A DNA stretch of 64,000 nt from assembly GCF_900103985.1 (NCBI RefSeq), contig NZ_FNIE01000011.1, positions 248,001 through 312,000 on the forward strand. The letters run 5' to 3'. How positions within the stretch are numbered: the first letter of the stretch is position 1; each line of letters opens with the position of its first letter. The notes under the pieces were generated by a model. The model was not told the DNA's origin. It did not search any database and was given only the letters and a program-made list of their open reading frames with translations. This DNA is from Actinacidiphila guanduensis. GTDB taxonomy: Bacteria > Actinomycetota > Actinomycetes > Streptomycetales > Streptomycetaceae. A program made the position numbers and the translations under genes. Of the stretch, positions 43,658-52,488 are shown in pieces.

Positions 43658-46411
43658 ATGCAGGTAACACGCCGCCGCCGGCGTGTCGAGAAGGCGAGCT
43701 TCGTCTTCCTCGGTAGGCAGTTCGGCCGCCGGGTGACGCTGGTCACGGCGGGTATCACCGCCGTCGGCCTCGCGGCCACCGGCACGGCCTTCGCCCAGAC
43801 GCACCAGTTCGGCACCCAGCAGGTGGGTCAGCAGACGGCGCAGGGCCAGGTCATCTCCAGCGACCAGTACCTCGACCCCTACGGTGCCCGGTCGGTCATC
43901 AACGACGGCAAGATCATGTCGTCCTCGGTGAGCCCGGACGGCAGCCACCTGGCCGCCTCGGTCACCGACGGGGACGCGGACCTGGTCATCGTGGACCTCA
44001 AGACGTACAAGGTGCAGCAGCTCGTCGGCAGCAACGCGGCCGACAACCTGCGCATCAGCGGCGCCGACGTGGGCCAGGAGGGCCCCACGTACTCGCCCGA
44101 CGGCAAGCAGCTGTGGCTGGGGCGCACCGACGGCTACACCAAGTTCACGGTGAACGCCGACGGTTCGCTCTCCAACCCGGTCACCATCAGCATCCCGGCG
44201 GACGGCGCGAAGCACGCGCTGGTGGCCGCGGCCGTCTTCTCGGCCGACGGCTCCACCGTGTACGCGGCGGTCAACGGCCAGAACCGGGTGGTGGCCATCG
44301 ACGCGGCGACCGGCGCGATCGAGCAGAGCTGGAACGTCGGCAACGCCCCGCGCGGTCTGGTGCAGGTCGGCAGCAAGCTCTACGTCACCAACGAGGGCGG
44401 CCGCCCGGCGCAGCCCGGTGACACCACGCTCAACTCCTACAACACGCAGGTCCCGGCGAGCGCGGTGACCGGTGCCACCACCACCGGCACGGTCAGCGTC
44501 ATCGACCTGGCGAAGCCCACCGCGGCTCCGGCGAGCATCGGGGTCGGCCTGCACCCGACGGCGATCTACGCCGGCAAGGGCGCGGTGTTCGTCACGAACA
44601 CCGCGACCAACACCGTCTCGGTCATCGACCCCAAGCGCGACAAGGTCGTCCAGACCATCTCCACGCAGCCCTGGCCCGAGGCGTCGGTCGGCTACGAGCC
44701 CGACGCGGTGACGCTCACCTCCGACGGCCACCTGCTGGTGACCCTGGGGCGCGCCAACGCGATCGCCGTCTACCGGTTCAGCAGCGCGCAGGAGCCCGTC
44801 TCCTACATCGGCCTGCTGCCCACCGACTACTTCCCGGCGGAGATCGCGACCGTCGGCAAGCAGATCGTCGTGTCCAACACCCGCGGCATCGACGCGCTCC
44901 GCCCCACCGCGAGCGCCGGCCACGGCACCCACGACACCACCTCCAGCCTGGTGCACTTCACGCTGCCCAGCGACAAGGTGATCAGGTCGCAGACCGACAA
45001 GGTCTTCCAGCAGAACGGCTGGACGAACAACGACGTCAAGCTGGCCCAGGGCAAGAAGGCCAAGGCCGTCCCGGTCCCGGCCCGCATCGGCGACCCGTCG
45101 ACGATCAAGCACGTCTTCCTGATAGTCAAGGAGAACCGCACCTACGACCAGCTCTTCGGCGACATGCCGCAGGGCGACGGCGACCCGTCGCTGGCGGAGT
45201 TCGGCGAGAACGTGACGCCGAACCAGCACGCGCTGGCCACCCAGTTCGGCCTGTACGACAACACCTACGACATCGGCACGAACTCCGCCGAGGGCCACAA
45301 CTGGCTGATGCAGGCCGACGACCCGGAGTACACCGAGTCCTCCGCCGGTGAGTACCTGCGCAGCTACGACACCGAGGACGACGCCCTCGGCCACCAGAAG
45401 TCCGGCTTCCTGTGGACCGGCGCCCAGGCGGCCGGCAAGTCGGTGCGGGACTTCGGCGAGTTCCAGCAGTTCCTGACCAAGCCGGCCGCCGCCAGCTGGC
45501 AGAACCTGTACTGCGACGCCAAGACGATGGACGCGACCGGCTCGAAGAGCGCCTACACCCTGGACTCCTCCTCGCCGATCCCGTCGCTGAACAACGTCTC
45601 GCTGCCGACCTTCCCGAAGTTCGACACCAGCGTCCCGGACCAGTACCGGTACGAGATCTGGAAGCAGGACTTCGAGAAGAACGGCCCGGCGAACCTGAAC
45701 ATGTTCTGGCTCTCCAGCGACCACACCGGCGGCCCGGCGAGCCCGGCCGCGCAGGTGGCCGACAACGACCTCGCGGTCGGCAAGATGGTCGACGAGATCT
45801 CGCACAGCAAGTACTGGAAGGACTCGGCGATCTTCGTCGTCGAGGACGACTCGCAGGCCGGCCTGGACCACGTGGACGGCCACCGCGCCCCGATCCAGAT
45901 CATCAGCCCCTATGCGCAGCACGGGGTGGTGGACGACCACTACTACTCGCAGATCACGATGATCCGCACGATCGAGCAGATCCTGGGCATCCACCCGATG
46001 AACCAGAAGGACAGCGCGGCCACCCCGATGACCACGGCGTTCACCAGCAAGCCGAACTACACGCCGTACACCGCGGTGCCCAACCGCACCTCGCTGACCG
46101 CCGGTCTGAGCACGCCGCCCTCCTGCGGCGTGGACACCCCGGCCCCGCAGGACCCGAAGGCCGCGGCCGTGCCGTCGACGACGGTGCCGGCGGCGGAGAA
46201 GCAGGTCGCCGCACAGTGGAACACCTGGAAGTCGCACCAGCGCCTGACCGGCCCCAACGCGGTGCCGGACTACGCCGACCCGACCCAGATGAACCACTTC
46301 ACCTGGTACCAGACGCACGACTGGAAGACGCCATACCCGGGCGAGCACAAGATCTACGCCCCCGACGACGTCCCCGGCGCGTACATCCCGTCGTCGGAGA
46401 ACGACGGCTGA
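43658..46411 (+). CDS. Secreted YVTN beta-propeller / phosphoesterase protein
   Basis: A 917-residue exported protein with two parts: an N-terminal seven-blade-like propeller (GTVSVIDLAKP, NTVSVIDPKRDKVVQTI, YVTN-type repeats, about 55-430) and a C-terminal phosphoesterase of the phospholipase C/acid phosphatase family (HVFLIVKENRTYDQLFGDM with the metal-binding Glu-Asn, DNTYDIGTNSAEGHNWLMQ, FWLSSDHTGG, IFVVEDDSQAGLDHVDGHRAP). The signal region is a twin-Arg-rich helix ending FAQT. It follows the ABC permease by three bases, with AGAAGGGATAACCC, so it belongs to that operon. It would act on phosphate esters outside the cell. Confidence 0.92.
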   Translation: MQVTRRRRRVEKASFVFLGRQFGRRVTLVTAGITAVGLAATGTAFAQTHQFGTQQVGQQTAQGQVISSDQYLDPYGARSVINDGKIMSSSVSPDGSHLAASVTDGDADLVIVDLKTYKVQQLVGSNAADNLRISGADVGQEGPTYSPDGKQLWLGRTDGYTKFTVNADGSLSNPVTISIPADGAKHALVAAAVFSADGSTVYAAVNGQNRVVAIDAATGAIEQSWNVGNAPRGLVQVGSKLYVTNEGGRPAQPGDTTLNSYNTQVPASAVTGATTTGTVSVIDLAKPTAAPASIGVGLHPTAIYAGKGAVFVTNTATNTVSVIDPKRDKVVQTISTQPWPEASVGYEPDAVTLTSDGHLLVTLGRANAIAVYRFSSAQEPVSYIGLLPTDYFPAEIATVGKQIVVSNTRGIDALRPTASAGHGTHDTTSSLVHFTLPSDKVIRSQTDKVFQQNGWTNNDVKLAQGKKAKAVPVPARIGDPSTIKHVFLIVKENRTYDQLFGDMPQGDGDPSLAEFGENVTPNQHALATQFGLYDNTYDIGTNSAEGHNWLMQADDPEYTESSAGEYLRSYDTEDDALGHQKSGFLWTGAQAAGKSVRDFGEFQQFLTKPAAASWQNLYCDAKTMDATGSKSAYTLDSSSPIPSLNNVSLPTFPKFDTSVPDQYRYEIWKQDFEKNGPANLNMFWLSSDHTGGPASPAAQVADNDLAVGKMVDEISHSKYWKDSAIFVVEDDSQAGLDHVDGHRAPIQIISPYAQHGVVDDHYYSQITMIRTIEQILGIHPMNQKDSAATPMTTAFTSKPNYTPYTAVPNRTSLTAGLSTPPSCGVDTPAPQDPKAAAVPSTTVPAAEKQVAAQWNTWKSHQRLTGPNAVPDYADPTQMNHFTWYQTHDWKTPYPGEHKIYAPDDVPGAYIPSSENDG

Positions 46412-46465
46412 CGCTCCCGACGACGTCCGTCTGAACCCCGCACGACCCGTACCACCCGCACCACA

Positions 46466-46500
46466 GGGCCCCCGCCCGGCACCCCGCCGGGCGGGGGCCC
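46466..46500. terminator. Terminator of the ABC/phosphoesterase operon
   Basis: GGGCCCCCGCCCGGC (46466-46480) and GCCGGGCGGGGGCCC (46486-46500) make a perfect 15-bp stem with a 5-base loop, followed by CTTGCG, 55 bp after the phosphoesterase stop. Confidence 0.85.
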
Positions 46501-46890
46501 CTTGCGTGCCCAGACAACGATGTCGGTCTTTTTCCGCGCAGGCAACGGCCGCACGGCGCCCTGGTCTGCACCAATGCACGGGTGTGGGGTTTTGTGGGAA
46601 CTCCCGCTACTTCTGGGGGCATTGACAAGGGAACCCACAAGAGTGCTCAATGTGCAGCGAGCACCCGGGAGGCCACCGTCGGCAGGTTTCCCGAGCCGTT
46701 TTCTGTCATGCACATGGCGACACGGGCGAGTGCCCCACCGGCTCGCAGCGGGCGGCCCCCGCGTCCGGCGGCGCGGGCCCCCGGCCGTCCCACGCCCCGA
46801 GGATCGGCGCCTGTTCGACCGCTCGGCACCGCACACCCTCTCCGCCGGGGACGGTTTTGCCCCCGGCACCCCCCACACAAGGTGGACACG
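46501..46890 (+). promoter_or_regulatory. Promoter region of the S53 protease
   Basis: No gene seen. A consensus -35 TTGACA (46622-46627) and a weak -10 CTCAAT (46646-46651), 18 bases apart, would give a 5' leader of about 230 bases before the protease ATG, which has AAGGTGG as ribosome binding site. The leader has no obvious ORF. Confidence 0.4.
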
Positions 46891-48570
46891 ATGAGAACAC
46901 TCCTCCGGTGGGCGCTCGCGCTCACCGCCGCGACCGGGATCGCCGTCGGCGCCCCGATGGCGGCACAGGCGGCGCCCCTGGCGCCGGACAGCGCGAGCAG
47001 CCCCGCAGCCGGCCACGCGAGCAGTCGGACGGGCAGCTCGCCGAGCAGCACCGCGACCGTTTCGGCGGGCAGCCACGTCGCCACCACGCACGCCTGCGAC
47101 AAGCCGCTCCACCCCGGCGCGCCCGTCTGCTACGCCCTGGTGCGCACCGACGTCCCCGCCGTCCGCGCCAACGCGCTCTCCCCGGACGCCACTCCGTCCG
47201 GCTACGGCCCCTCCGACCTGCGCAGCGCGTACAACATCGCCTCGGCGGCGGCCTCGAACGGCGGCGGGGCGACCGTGGCGGTCGCCGAGCTGGCCGACGA
47301 CCCCAACCTGGAGTCGGACCTGGCCACGTACCGCGCCCAGTACGGCCTGCCGGCCTGTACCACCGCCAACGGCTGCTTCCGCAAGGTCAACCAGAGCGGC
47401 CAGCAGGGCAACTACCCGCCCGGCGACAGCGGTTGGGGTACCGAGGCGTCGCTCGACATCGACATGGTCTCGGCGATCTGCCCCAACTGCCACATCCTGG
47501 TGGTCGAGGCGGGCGACCTGGACGCGGCCCAGAACACCGCGGTCTCGCTCGGCGCCCACTTCATCTCCAACAGCTGGGGCACCGGGGACGGTTCGGGCAA
47601 CGCGGGCGGCGACGCGGACTTCAACCACGCGGGCGTGGTCGACGTCGCCAGCTCCGGCGACAGCGGCTACGGCGTCAGCTTCCCCGCCACCTCGCAGTAC
47701 GTCGTCGCCGCCGGCGGCACCAGCCTGCGGCGCGACTCCTCCGGCCGCGGCTGGTCGGAGACGGCCTGGTCGGGGGCGGGCGCGGGCTGCTCGTCCTGGG
47801 AGGCGAAGCCGTCCTGGCAGAAGGACACCGGCTGCGGCAGCCACCGCACCGTCGCGGACGTCTCGGCGGTCGCCGACCCGGGCACCGGCGTCGCGGTCTA
47901 CGACACCTACGGCCAGGGCGGCTGGTTCGTCGTCGGCGGCACCAGCGTCTCGTCGCCGATCATCGCCTCGGTGTACGCGCTGGCCGGGGCACCGGCCGCC
48001 TCGGCCGCCTCGGTGCTCTACGCGCACACCGGCGGCCTGAACGACGTGGTCTCCGGCTCCGACGGCTCCTGCTCCCCGGCCTACCTGTGCACGGCGGGCG
48101 GCGGCTACGACGGCCCCACCGGCCTCGGCACGCCCAACGGCCTGGGCGCCTTCAACGGCACCGCCGGCGGCGGCTCCAACGGCGCCAGCGGCCCGATCAC
48201 CTCCGGCGTCTCCGCCTCGCTCTGCCTGGACGACCGCTCCTCCGACACCACCGACTACAACCCGATCCAGATCTGGGGCTGCAACGGCACCGCCGCCCAG
48301 CAGTGGACGGTCGGCGCGGGCAACACCCTCCAGGTACTGGGCAAATGCCTGGACGTGTACGCGGCCGGCACCGCCGACGCCACCGCGGTGGACCTCTACA
48401 CCTGCAACGGCACCGGCGCCCAGGTCTGGGTTCCCCAGTCCAACGGCTCCCTGCTGAACCCGAATTCGGGCAAGTGCCTGGACGACCCCAACAGCTCCAC
48501 CACCGCCGGCACGCAGGTCCAGATCTGGGACTGCAACGGCACGAACGCCCAGCGCTGGACCCTCCCCTAG
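46891..48570 (+). CDS. Secreted S53 (sedolisin-like) peptidase with ricin-B lectin domain
   Basis: A 559-residue exported protease. A signal peptide (cleavage near AQAAP) and a short Ser-rich stretch precede the peptidase: catalytic Glu185 and Asp189 in GTEASLDIDMV, the oxyanion Asp in SSGDSGYG, and catalytic Ser352 in GGTSVSSP, the sedolisin pattern. It lacks the large pro-domain of classical sedolisins. Residues about 435-559 are a beta-trefoil ricin-B lectin with three QxW repeats (QQWTV, QVWVP, QRWTL) and CLDD repeats. The lectin would target the protease to carbohydrate-bearing substrates. Single gene. Confidence 0.9.
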   Translation: MRTLLRWALALTAATGIAVGAPMAAQAAPLAPDSASSPAAGHASSRTGSSPSSTATVSAGSHVATTHACDKPLHPGAPVCYALVRTDVPAVRANALSPDATPSGYGPSDLRSAYNIASAAASNGGGATVAVAELADDPNLESDLATYRAQYGLPACTTANGCFRKVNQSGQQGNYPPGDSGWGTEASLDIDMVSAICPNCHILVVEAGDLDAAQNTAVSLGAHFISNSWGTGDGSGNAGGDADFNHAGVVDVASSGDSGYGVSFPATSQYVVAAGGTSLRRDSSGRGWSETAWSGAGAGCSSWEAKPSWQKDTGCGSHRTVADVSAVADPGTGVAVYDTYGQGGWFVVGGTSVSSPIIASVYALAGAPAASAASVLYAHTGGLNDVVSGSDGSCSPAYLCTAGGGYDGPTGLGTPNGLGAFNGTAGGGSNGASGPITSGVSASLCLDDRSSDTTDYNPIQIWGCNGTAAQQWTVGAGNTLQVLGKCLDVYAAGTADATAVDLYTCNGTGAQVWVPQSNGSLLNPNSGKCLDDPNSSTTAGTQVQIWDCNGTNAQRWTLP

Positions 48571-48619
48571 CGCCCACTCCCGTCCGGCAGGCTCTCGCCC
48601 GCCCGCTCCCGCCCCATCC

Positions 48620-48660
48620 GGGCGCCCAAGTCCCCTACGCCCCACCCGACTTGGGCGCCC
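48620..48660. terminator. Bidirectional hairpin terminator between convergent genes
   Basis: GGGCGCCCAAGTC (48620-48632) and GACTTGGGCGCCC (48648-48660) form a perfect 13-bp stem with a 15-base loop, midway between the S53 protease and the convergent hydrolase. Confidence 0.8.
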
Positions 48661-48704
48661 GCCACGCCCGGGTGCCCGGGCAGCTCCGGGCGCCCCATCG
48701 GCGC

Positions 48705-49379
48705 TCAGCCCTCGTACCCGACCAGGCGTTCCGCCAGCTCGGCCGGGTGCGACAGGGCGGCCAGGTGGCCGCCGGGGACCTCGTCCGTGTCGATCCCCAG
48801 GCGCTCGCGGGCCACCCGCCGCTGGAACGCCGCCGGGAAGAACCGGTCCCCCGCCGCGGCCACCACCCGCGTCTCGACGTCCGGCCACCGCTCGATCGCG
48901 CACGGCTGGCCGAACGCGATCTCGGCCTCGGGCCCTTCGTGCGCGGCCCCCTCGGCGGCGACCTCGGCGGGCACGTCGTGCAGGAAGTAGGTGTCCAGGT
49001 CGAACTCGGTGCCGTAGCCGCCGGCCTCGGCCGCCGCGATCCGCGCCTCCTGCGAGCCGGTGGCCTCCCACCACTCCCCCGCCGTCTCGCCCGGCAGCGG
49101 GATCATCGCGTTGACCAGTACCAGCCGGGCCACCGGCGCCCGCGCGCAGACCATGGGGGCGGTGAAGCCGCCCATCGACTGGGCCACCACCACGGCCTCC
49201 TCGCGGTCGCCGACCGCCGCGGCCACCTTGTCGGCGTACTCGGGCAGCCCGGCCGAGGCGTCGGCGCCGGGCAGGTCGACGGCGACCGCCTCGTGCCCCC
49301 TGGCCCGCAGCTCGGGCACCACCCGGTGCCAGTACCAGGCCGCGCCACCGGCCCCCGGGATCAAGACGTACCTGCTCAT
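48705..49379 (-). CDS. Alpha/beta hydrolase
   Basis: A 224-residue cytoplasmic hydrolase of the small esterase (EstC/methylesterase-like) group: YVLIPGAGGAAWYWHRV with the oxyanion glycine patch, nucleophile elbow AQSMGGF, and C-terminal PGGHLAALSHP with the catalytic His. It is 57 bp downstream of the XRE regulator on the same strand. Substrate unknown. Confidence 0.87.
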   Translation of the reverse strand: MSRYVLIPGAGGAAWYWHRVVPELRARGHEAVAVDLPGADASAGLPEYADKVAAAVGDREEAVVVAQSMGGFTAPMVCARAPVARLVLVNAMIPLPGETAGEWWEATGSQEARIAAAEAGGYGTEFDLDTYFLHDVPAEVAAEGAAHEGPEAEIAFGQPCAIERWPDVETRVVAAAGDRFFPAAFQRRVARERLGIDTDEVPGGHLAALSHPAELAERLVGYEG

Positions 49380-49436
49380 CCTGCGGCCTCCTCGCTCTTC
49401 CTTCCGGCCCGTGCAGACCGCCGGCGGGCGCGGAAG

Positions 49437-50321
49437 TCATCGGTGGCGGGGGGAACCGGTCCGCGGCGGCGCCGGCTGCTCGGCCATCGACTGGGTGCCC
49501 AGGACGGTCGCCAGCGCCAGCCGCTCGGCGTCCTCGGTGCCGGGCTCGGCGGTGTAGACCATGATCCGCAGGTCGTCCATGGCGACGACGAGCGTGTCGC
49601 AGTCGAGCGCGATCCGGCCGACCGCGGGGTGCTCGATCACCTTCCGCCGGGAGGTGTCCGGCAGCGGCGGCAGCGCGTCGGCGTCCCACAGCTCGGTGAA
49701 CTTCGGGCTGGCGTGGTCGAGTTCGCCGATCAGTCGGCGCAGCGCGCGGTCGGCGGGGTAGCGGGAGGCGGTCAGGCGCAGGTCGGCGACGAGCCGCGCG
49801 TCGAGTTCGGCCTGCTCCCGCTCGGTGTGCACGACCCGCGACGGGGGCCCGGCGAGGTGGCGCCACACCGCGTTGCGCTCGATCCCGCGCCAGGAGGTGG
49901 TCGCGCCCATGAGGGCGTCGTAGGGGGCGTTGGCGAGGACGAGCGTCCAGGTGGCGTCGTAGACGACGACGGGGGTGTTCGCAAGGCGGTCGAGCAGGCG
50001 CTGCACGCTCGGCGGGACGCGCGAGGGGACCACGCCGGTGCCGGGCGGGGTGTGGCCGGCCAGCCGGTGGAGGAGGTCGCGGTCGGTGTCGGACAGCCGC
50101 AGCGCCTGCGCCAGGGCCTCCACCACCTGGGCGGAGGGCGCGGTCGCCCGGCCCTGTTCGAGCCGGGTCAGATAGTCGGCCGAGATCCCGGCGAGGGCGG
50201 CCAGCTCCTCGCGGCGCAGCCCGCTCGCCCGCCGGCGCGGCCCGACCGGTACACCCACCGTCCCGGGTGCGACGCGGTCGCGCCTGCGGCGCACCATCCG
50301 GCCGAACTCCCAGGTCTCCAT
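49437..50321 (-). CDS. XRE-family regulator with MmyB-like ligand-binding domain
   Basis: A 294-residue regulator: N-terminal helix-turn-helix (SGLRREELAALAGISADYLTRLEQGRA, about 25-60) and a C-terminal PAS-like MmyB domain (VVYDATWTLVLANAPYDALMG ... VGRIALDCDTLVV). The start at 50321 was chosen since METWEFGRMVRRRRD fits; it faces the SDR gene divergently. Such regulators commonly control the adjacent oxidoreductase in response to a small, possibly lipid-like ligand. Confidence 0.9.
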   Translation of the reverse strand: METWEFGRMVRRRRDRVAPGTVGVPVGPRRRASGLRREELAALAGISADYLTRLEQGRATAPSAQVVEALAQALRLSDTDRDLLHRLAGHTPPGTGVVPSRVPPSVQRLLDRLANTPVVVYDATWTLVLANAPYDALMGATTSWRGIERNAVWRHLAGPPSRVVHTEREQAELDARLVADLRLTASRYPADRALRRLIGELDHASPKFTELWDADALPPLPDTSRRKVIEHPAVGRIALDCDTLVVAMDDLRIMVYTAEPGTEDAERLALATVLGTQSMAEQPAPPRTGSPRHR

Positions 50322-50351
50322 GGACCCAGTCTGCAGCGCCCGCGCGCCGCT

Positions 50352-50376
50352 GTCCTGGCCCCGCCGTTCCCAGGAC
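50352..50376. promoter_or_regulatory. Inverted repeat between divergent regulator and SDR
   Basis: GTCCTGG (50352-50358) and CCAGGAC (50370-50376), perfect complements 11 bases apart, in the 117-bp gap between the XRE regulator and the SDR gene; a related CCCGGGACAAGG follows. A plausible operator for that regulator. Confidence 0.4.
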
Positions 50377-50438
50377 CGGCGGCTCCCGGGACAAGGAGAC
50401 GGCTGGCCGGCCGCCCGCGGCGGGCCGAGGCTGGGGGC

Positions 50439-51380
50439 ATGAGCACCGACACCGGAACCGTTCTGATCACCGGACCGACCCGCGGCCTCGGCCGGTCCGC
50501 CGCCCTCGCGATGGCGGGCCGGCCGGCGGGCGAGCGGCCCGACCTGCTGCTGGTCGGCCGCGGCGGCGACGCCCTGGCCGACACCGCCGGCCGGGCCCGC
50601 GCGCTCGGCGCGGTCGTCCACACCGTCGCCTGCGACCTGTCCCGGCTGGCCGACGTGCGGGCCGCCGCCGCCACCGCGCGGGAGCTGCTGGCCGCCGGGG
50701 CGGTACGGCCGCTGCGGGCGCTGGTCGCCAACGCCGGCCGCATGTCGGCCGACACCCGCGAGGCGTCCGCCGACGGCTACGAGCTGACCTTCGCCGTCAA
50801 CCACCTCGCGCACGCGCAGCTCATCGGCGACCTCCTCGGCTCGATGGCCACGCCGGGCCGGATCGTGCTGCTCGGTTCGAACGTCTACAGCGCCAACATC
50901 TGGCGGCGGCTGCTGGGCGTGCCCGAGGCGCGCTGGCGCGACCCCGTCGAACTCGCCCGGCCCGCCACCGGCACCCGAAGCCCGGGCTTCCAGGAGTCCG
51001 GGATCGCCTACGCCAACGCGAAGCTGGCGGTCCTGTACTACGCGCACGAACTGCAGCGGCACACCGCGCCCGGTGTCAACGTCACGGTGTTCGAGCCGGG
51101 TTGGATGCCCGGCACGGCGCTGAGCCGCGACGCGCCCGCCGTCTTCCAGGCGATGGGCCGCGGCCTGGGCCGCGTGCCCGGCGTCTCCACCCCGAGGCGC
51201 TCGGGCCCCGCGCTGGCCTCGCTCGCACTGGACGAGAAGTGGGCGGGCCTGCGCGACGGGGCGTTCGTGGTGGTCGACAAGGTCCGCCAGGTCCGCCCGG
51301 TCGCCCAGGCCCCGCAGCGGGAGCGGCGGTTGTGGGAGGCTACGGCCCAACTGCTCGACGGCGCCAAGGTGTCGGGCTGA
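50439..51380 (+). CDS. Short-chain dehydrogenase/reductase (protochlorophyllide-reductase-like)
   Basis: A 313-residue SDR: VLITGPTRGLG cofactor site, LVANAGRMSADT (NAG motif), FAVNHLAHAQL, LLGSNVYSA and the active-site YANAKLA (YxxxK present). The pattern is the WW-oxidoreductase/protochlorophyllide-reductase-like group. ATG at 50439 follows GGCTGGGGGC. Divergent from, and probably regulated by, the XRE/MmyB regulator. Confidence 0.88.
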   Translation: MSTDTGTVLITGPTRGLGRSAALAMAGRPAGERPDLLLVGRGGDALADTAGRARALGAVVHTVACDLSRLADVRAAAATARELLAAGAVRPLRALVANAGRMSADTREASADGYELTFAVNHLAHAQLIGDLLGSMATPGRIVLLGSNVYSANIWRRLLGVPEARWRDPVELARPATGTRSPGFQESGIAYANAKLAVLYYAHELQRHTAPGVNVTVFEPGWMPGTALSRDAPAVFQAMGRGLGRVPGVSTPRRSGPALASLALDEKWAGLRDGAFVVVDKVRQVRPVAQAPQRERRLWEATAQLLDGAKVSG

Positions 51381-51611
51381 GCTCGGTGCCGACTGCCCTC
51401 AGGCAGGCGCCTGGTGCCGCCCCCGACTGCCGTGCCGCCGCCCGGCTGCACCGCCGAGCGCCGGCCGTCTCGCCGGGGCACCGTACCGGCCGGCGTACGC
51501 CCGTGCGGCGTTCCCCGCCGCGCCCGACCGGTGGCCGCCCCGCCGAAGCCCGCGACGGGCGGCCGGCGATCGGCGATCCGCGGCTGACGGCTCCCGGCAC
51601 CGGGCCCCACC

Positions 51612-52403
51612 TCAGGCGCCCGCGCCTCCGTCCACCGGGACGATCGCTCCCGTCACCATCGAGGCGCGGTCGCTGAGCAGCCACGCCGCCGCCTCGGCGA
51701 CCTCGCGCGGCTCGGCCATGCGGCCCAGCGGGACCCTCTCTTTGATGCGGTCCACCACGCCCGGGGACGCCGCCTCCCACGCGTCGATCATCTCGGTGGC
51801 GGTGCCGCCCGGGGTGATGCCGTTCACACGGATGCCCTGCGGGCCCCAACTCACCGCGGCGGACTCGGTGATGCTGTTGAGCGCGCGCTTCATGGCGCCG
51901 TACGCGGGCAGTTCGGGGTTGGCGCGGCGGCTGCCGATGCTGGAGGTGTTGACGATGGCCCCGCCGCCGCCCCGGCGCATGAGCGCGGCCTCGGCGGTCA
52001 TCGCGGTCCAGTGGCCGCGGAAGTTGACCGCGAACTGCTGGTCGATGGCGTCCTCGCCGGTGGTGTCGAGCGGGCCGGGCTGCTGGATCGCGGCGCCGTT
52101 GTTGAAGGCGCCGTCCAGTCGCCCGTGCAGTTCCTCCACCCGGTCGACGGCCGCGCGGATGCTCGCGCTGTCGGCGAGGTCCATCGGCACGGCGTCGGCG
52201 GTGCCGCCCTCGGCGCGGACCTCGGCGACGACCTTCGCCAGCGCCTCGGTGCTGCGTGCGGCGAGCACCACCGCGGCGCCCTCGGCGGCGAAGAGCCGGG
52301 CGGCGGCCGCGCCGATGCCGCGGCTGGCGCCGGTGATGAGCACGACCTTGCCGGTGAGCAGGCCGAGCGGTGCGGTGCGTGGTGCGTTGCTGTCGTTCGT
52401 CAT
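51612..52403 (-). CDS. Classical short-chain dehydrogenase/reductase
   Basis: A 263-residue SDR with all standard motifs: VVLITGASRGIG, AFNNGAAIQQP (NNAG variant), NTSSIGS, the active-site YGAMKRA (YxxxK) and GIRVNGITPGGTATEM. C-terminal GAIVPVDGGAGA completes the FabG-like fold. ATG at 52403 is preceded by GGAGCC. Divergent from the second XRE/MmyB regulator with an 85-bp shared promoter region. Substrate unknown. Confidence 0.92.
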   Translation of the reverse strand: MTNDSNAPRTAPLGLLTGKVVLITGASRGIGAAAARLFAAEGAAVVLAARSTEALAKVVAEVRAEGGTADAVPMDLADSASIRAAVDRVEELHGRLDGAFNNGAAIQQPGPLDTTGEDAIDQQFAVNFRGHWTAMTAEAALMRRGGGGAIVNTSSIGSRRANPELPAYGAMKRALNSITESAAVSWGPQGIRVNGITPGGTATEMIDAWEAASPGVVDRIKERVPLGRMAEPREVAEAAAWLLSDRASMVTGAIVPVDGGAGA

Positions 52404-52488
52404 GGCTCCAGCGTCGGGCGGTCCGCGCACCGCAGGCAGGCACAGGCGGTACCAGGATCAGGTGCCGCACGGCGCGCACACTGGGGGT

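Noticed and set aside
46502..46894. 130-codon plus-strand open frame before the S53 protease
   Set aside because: It overlaps the promoter region, is Arg/Pro-rich and matches nothing recognisable.
46354..50394. Very long minus-strand open frame over the phosphoesterase, protease and hydrolase genes
   Set aside because: It runs antisense to, or out of frame with, recognised genes and has low-complexity composition.
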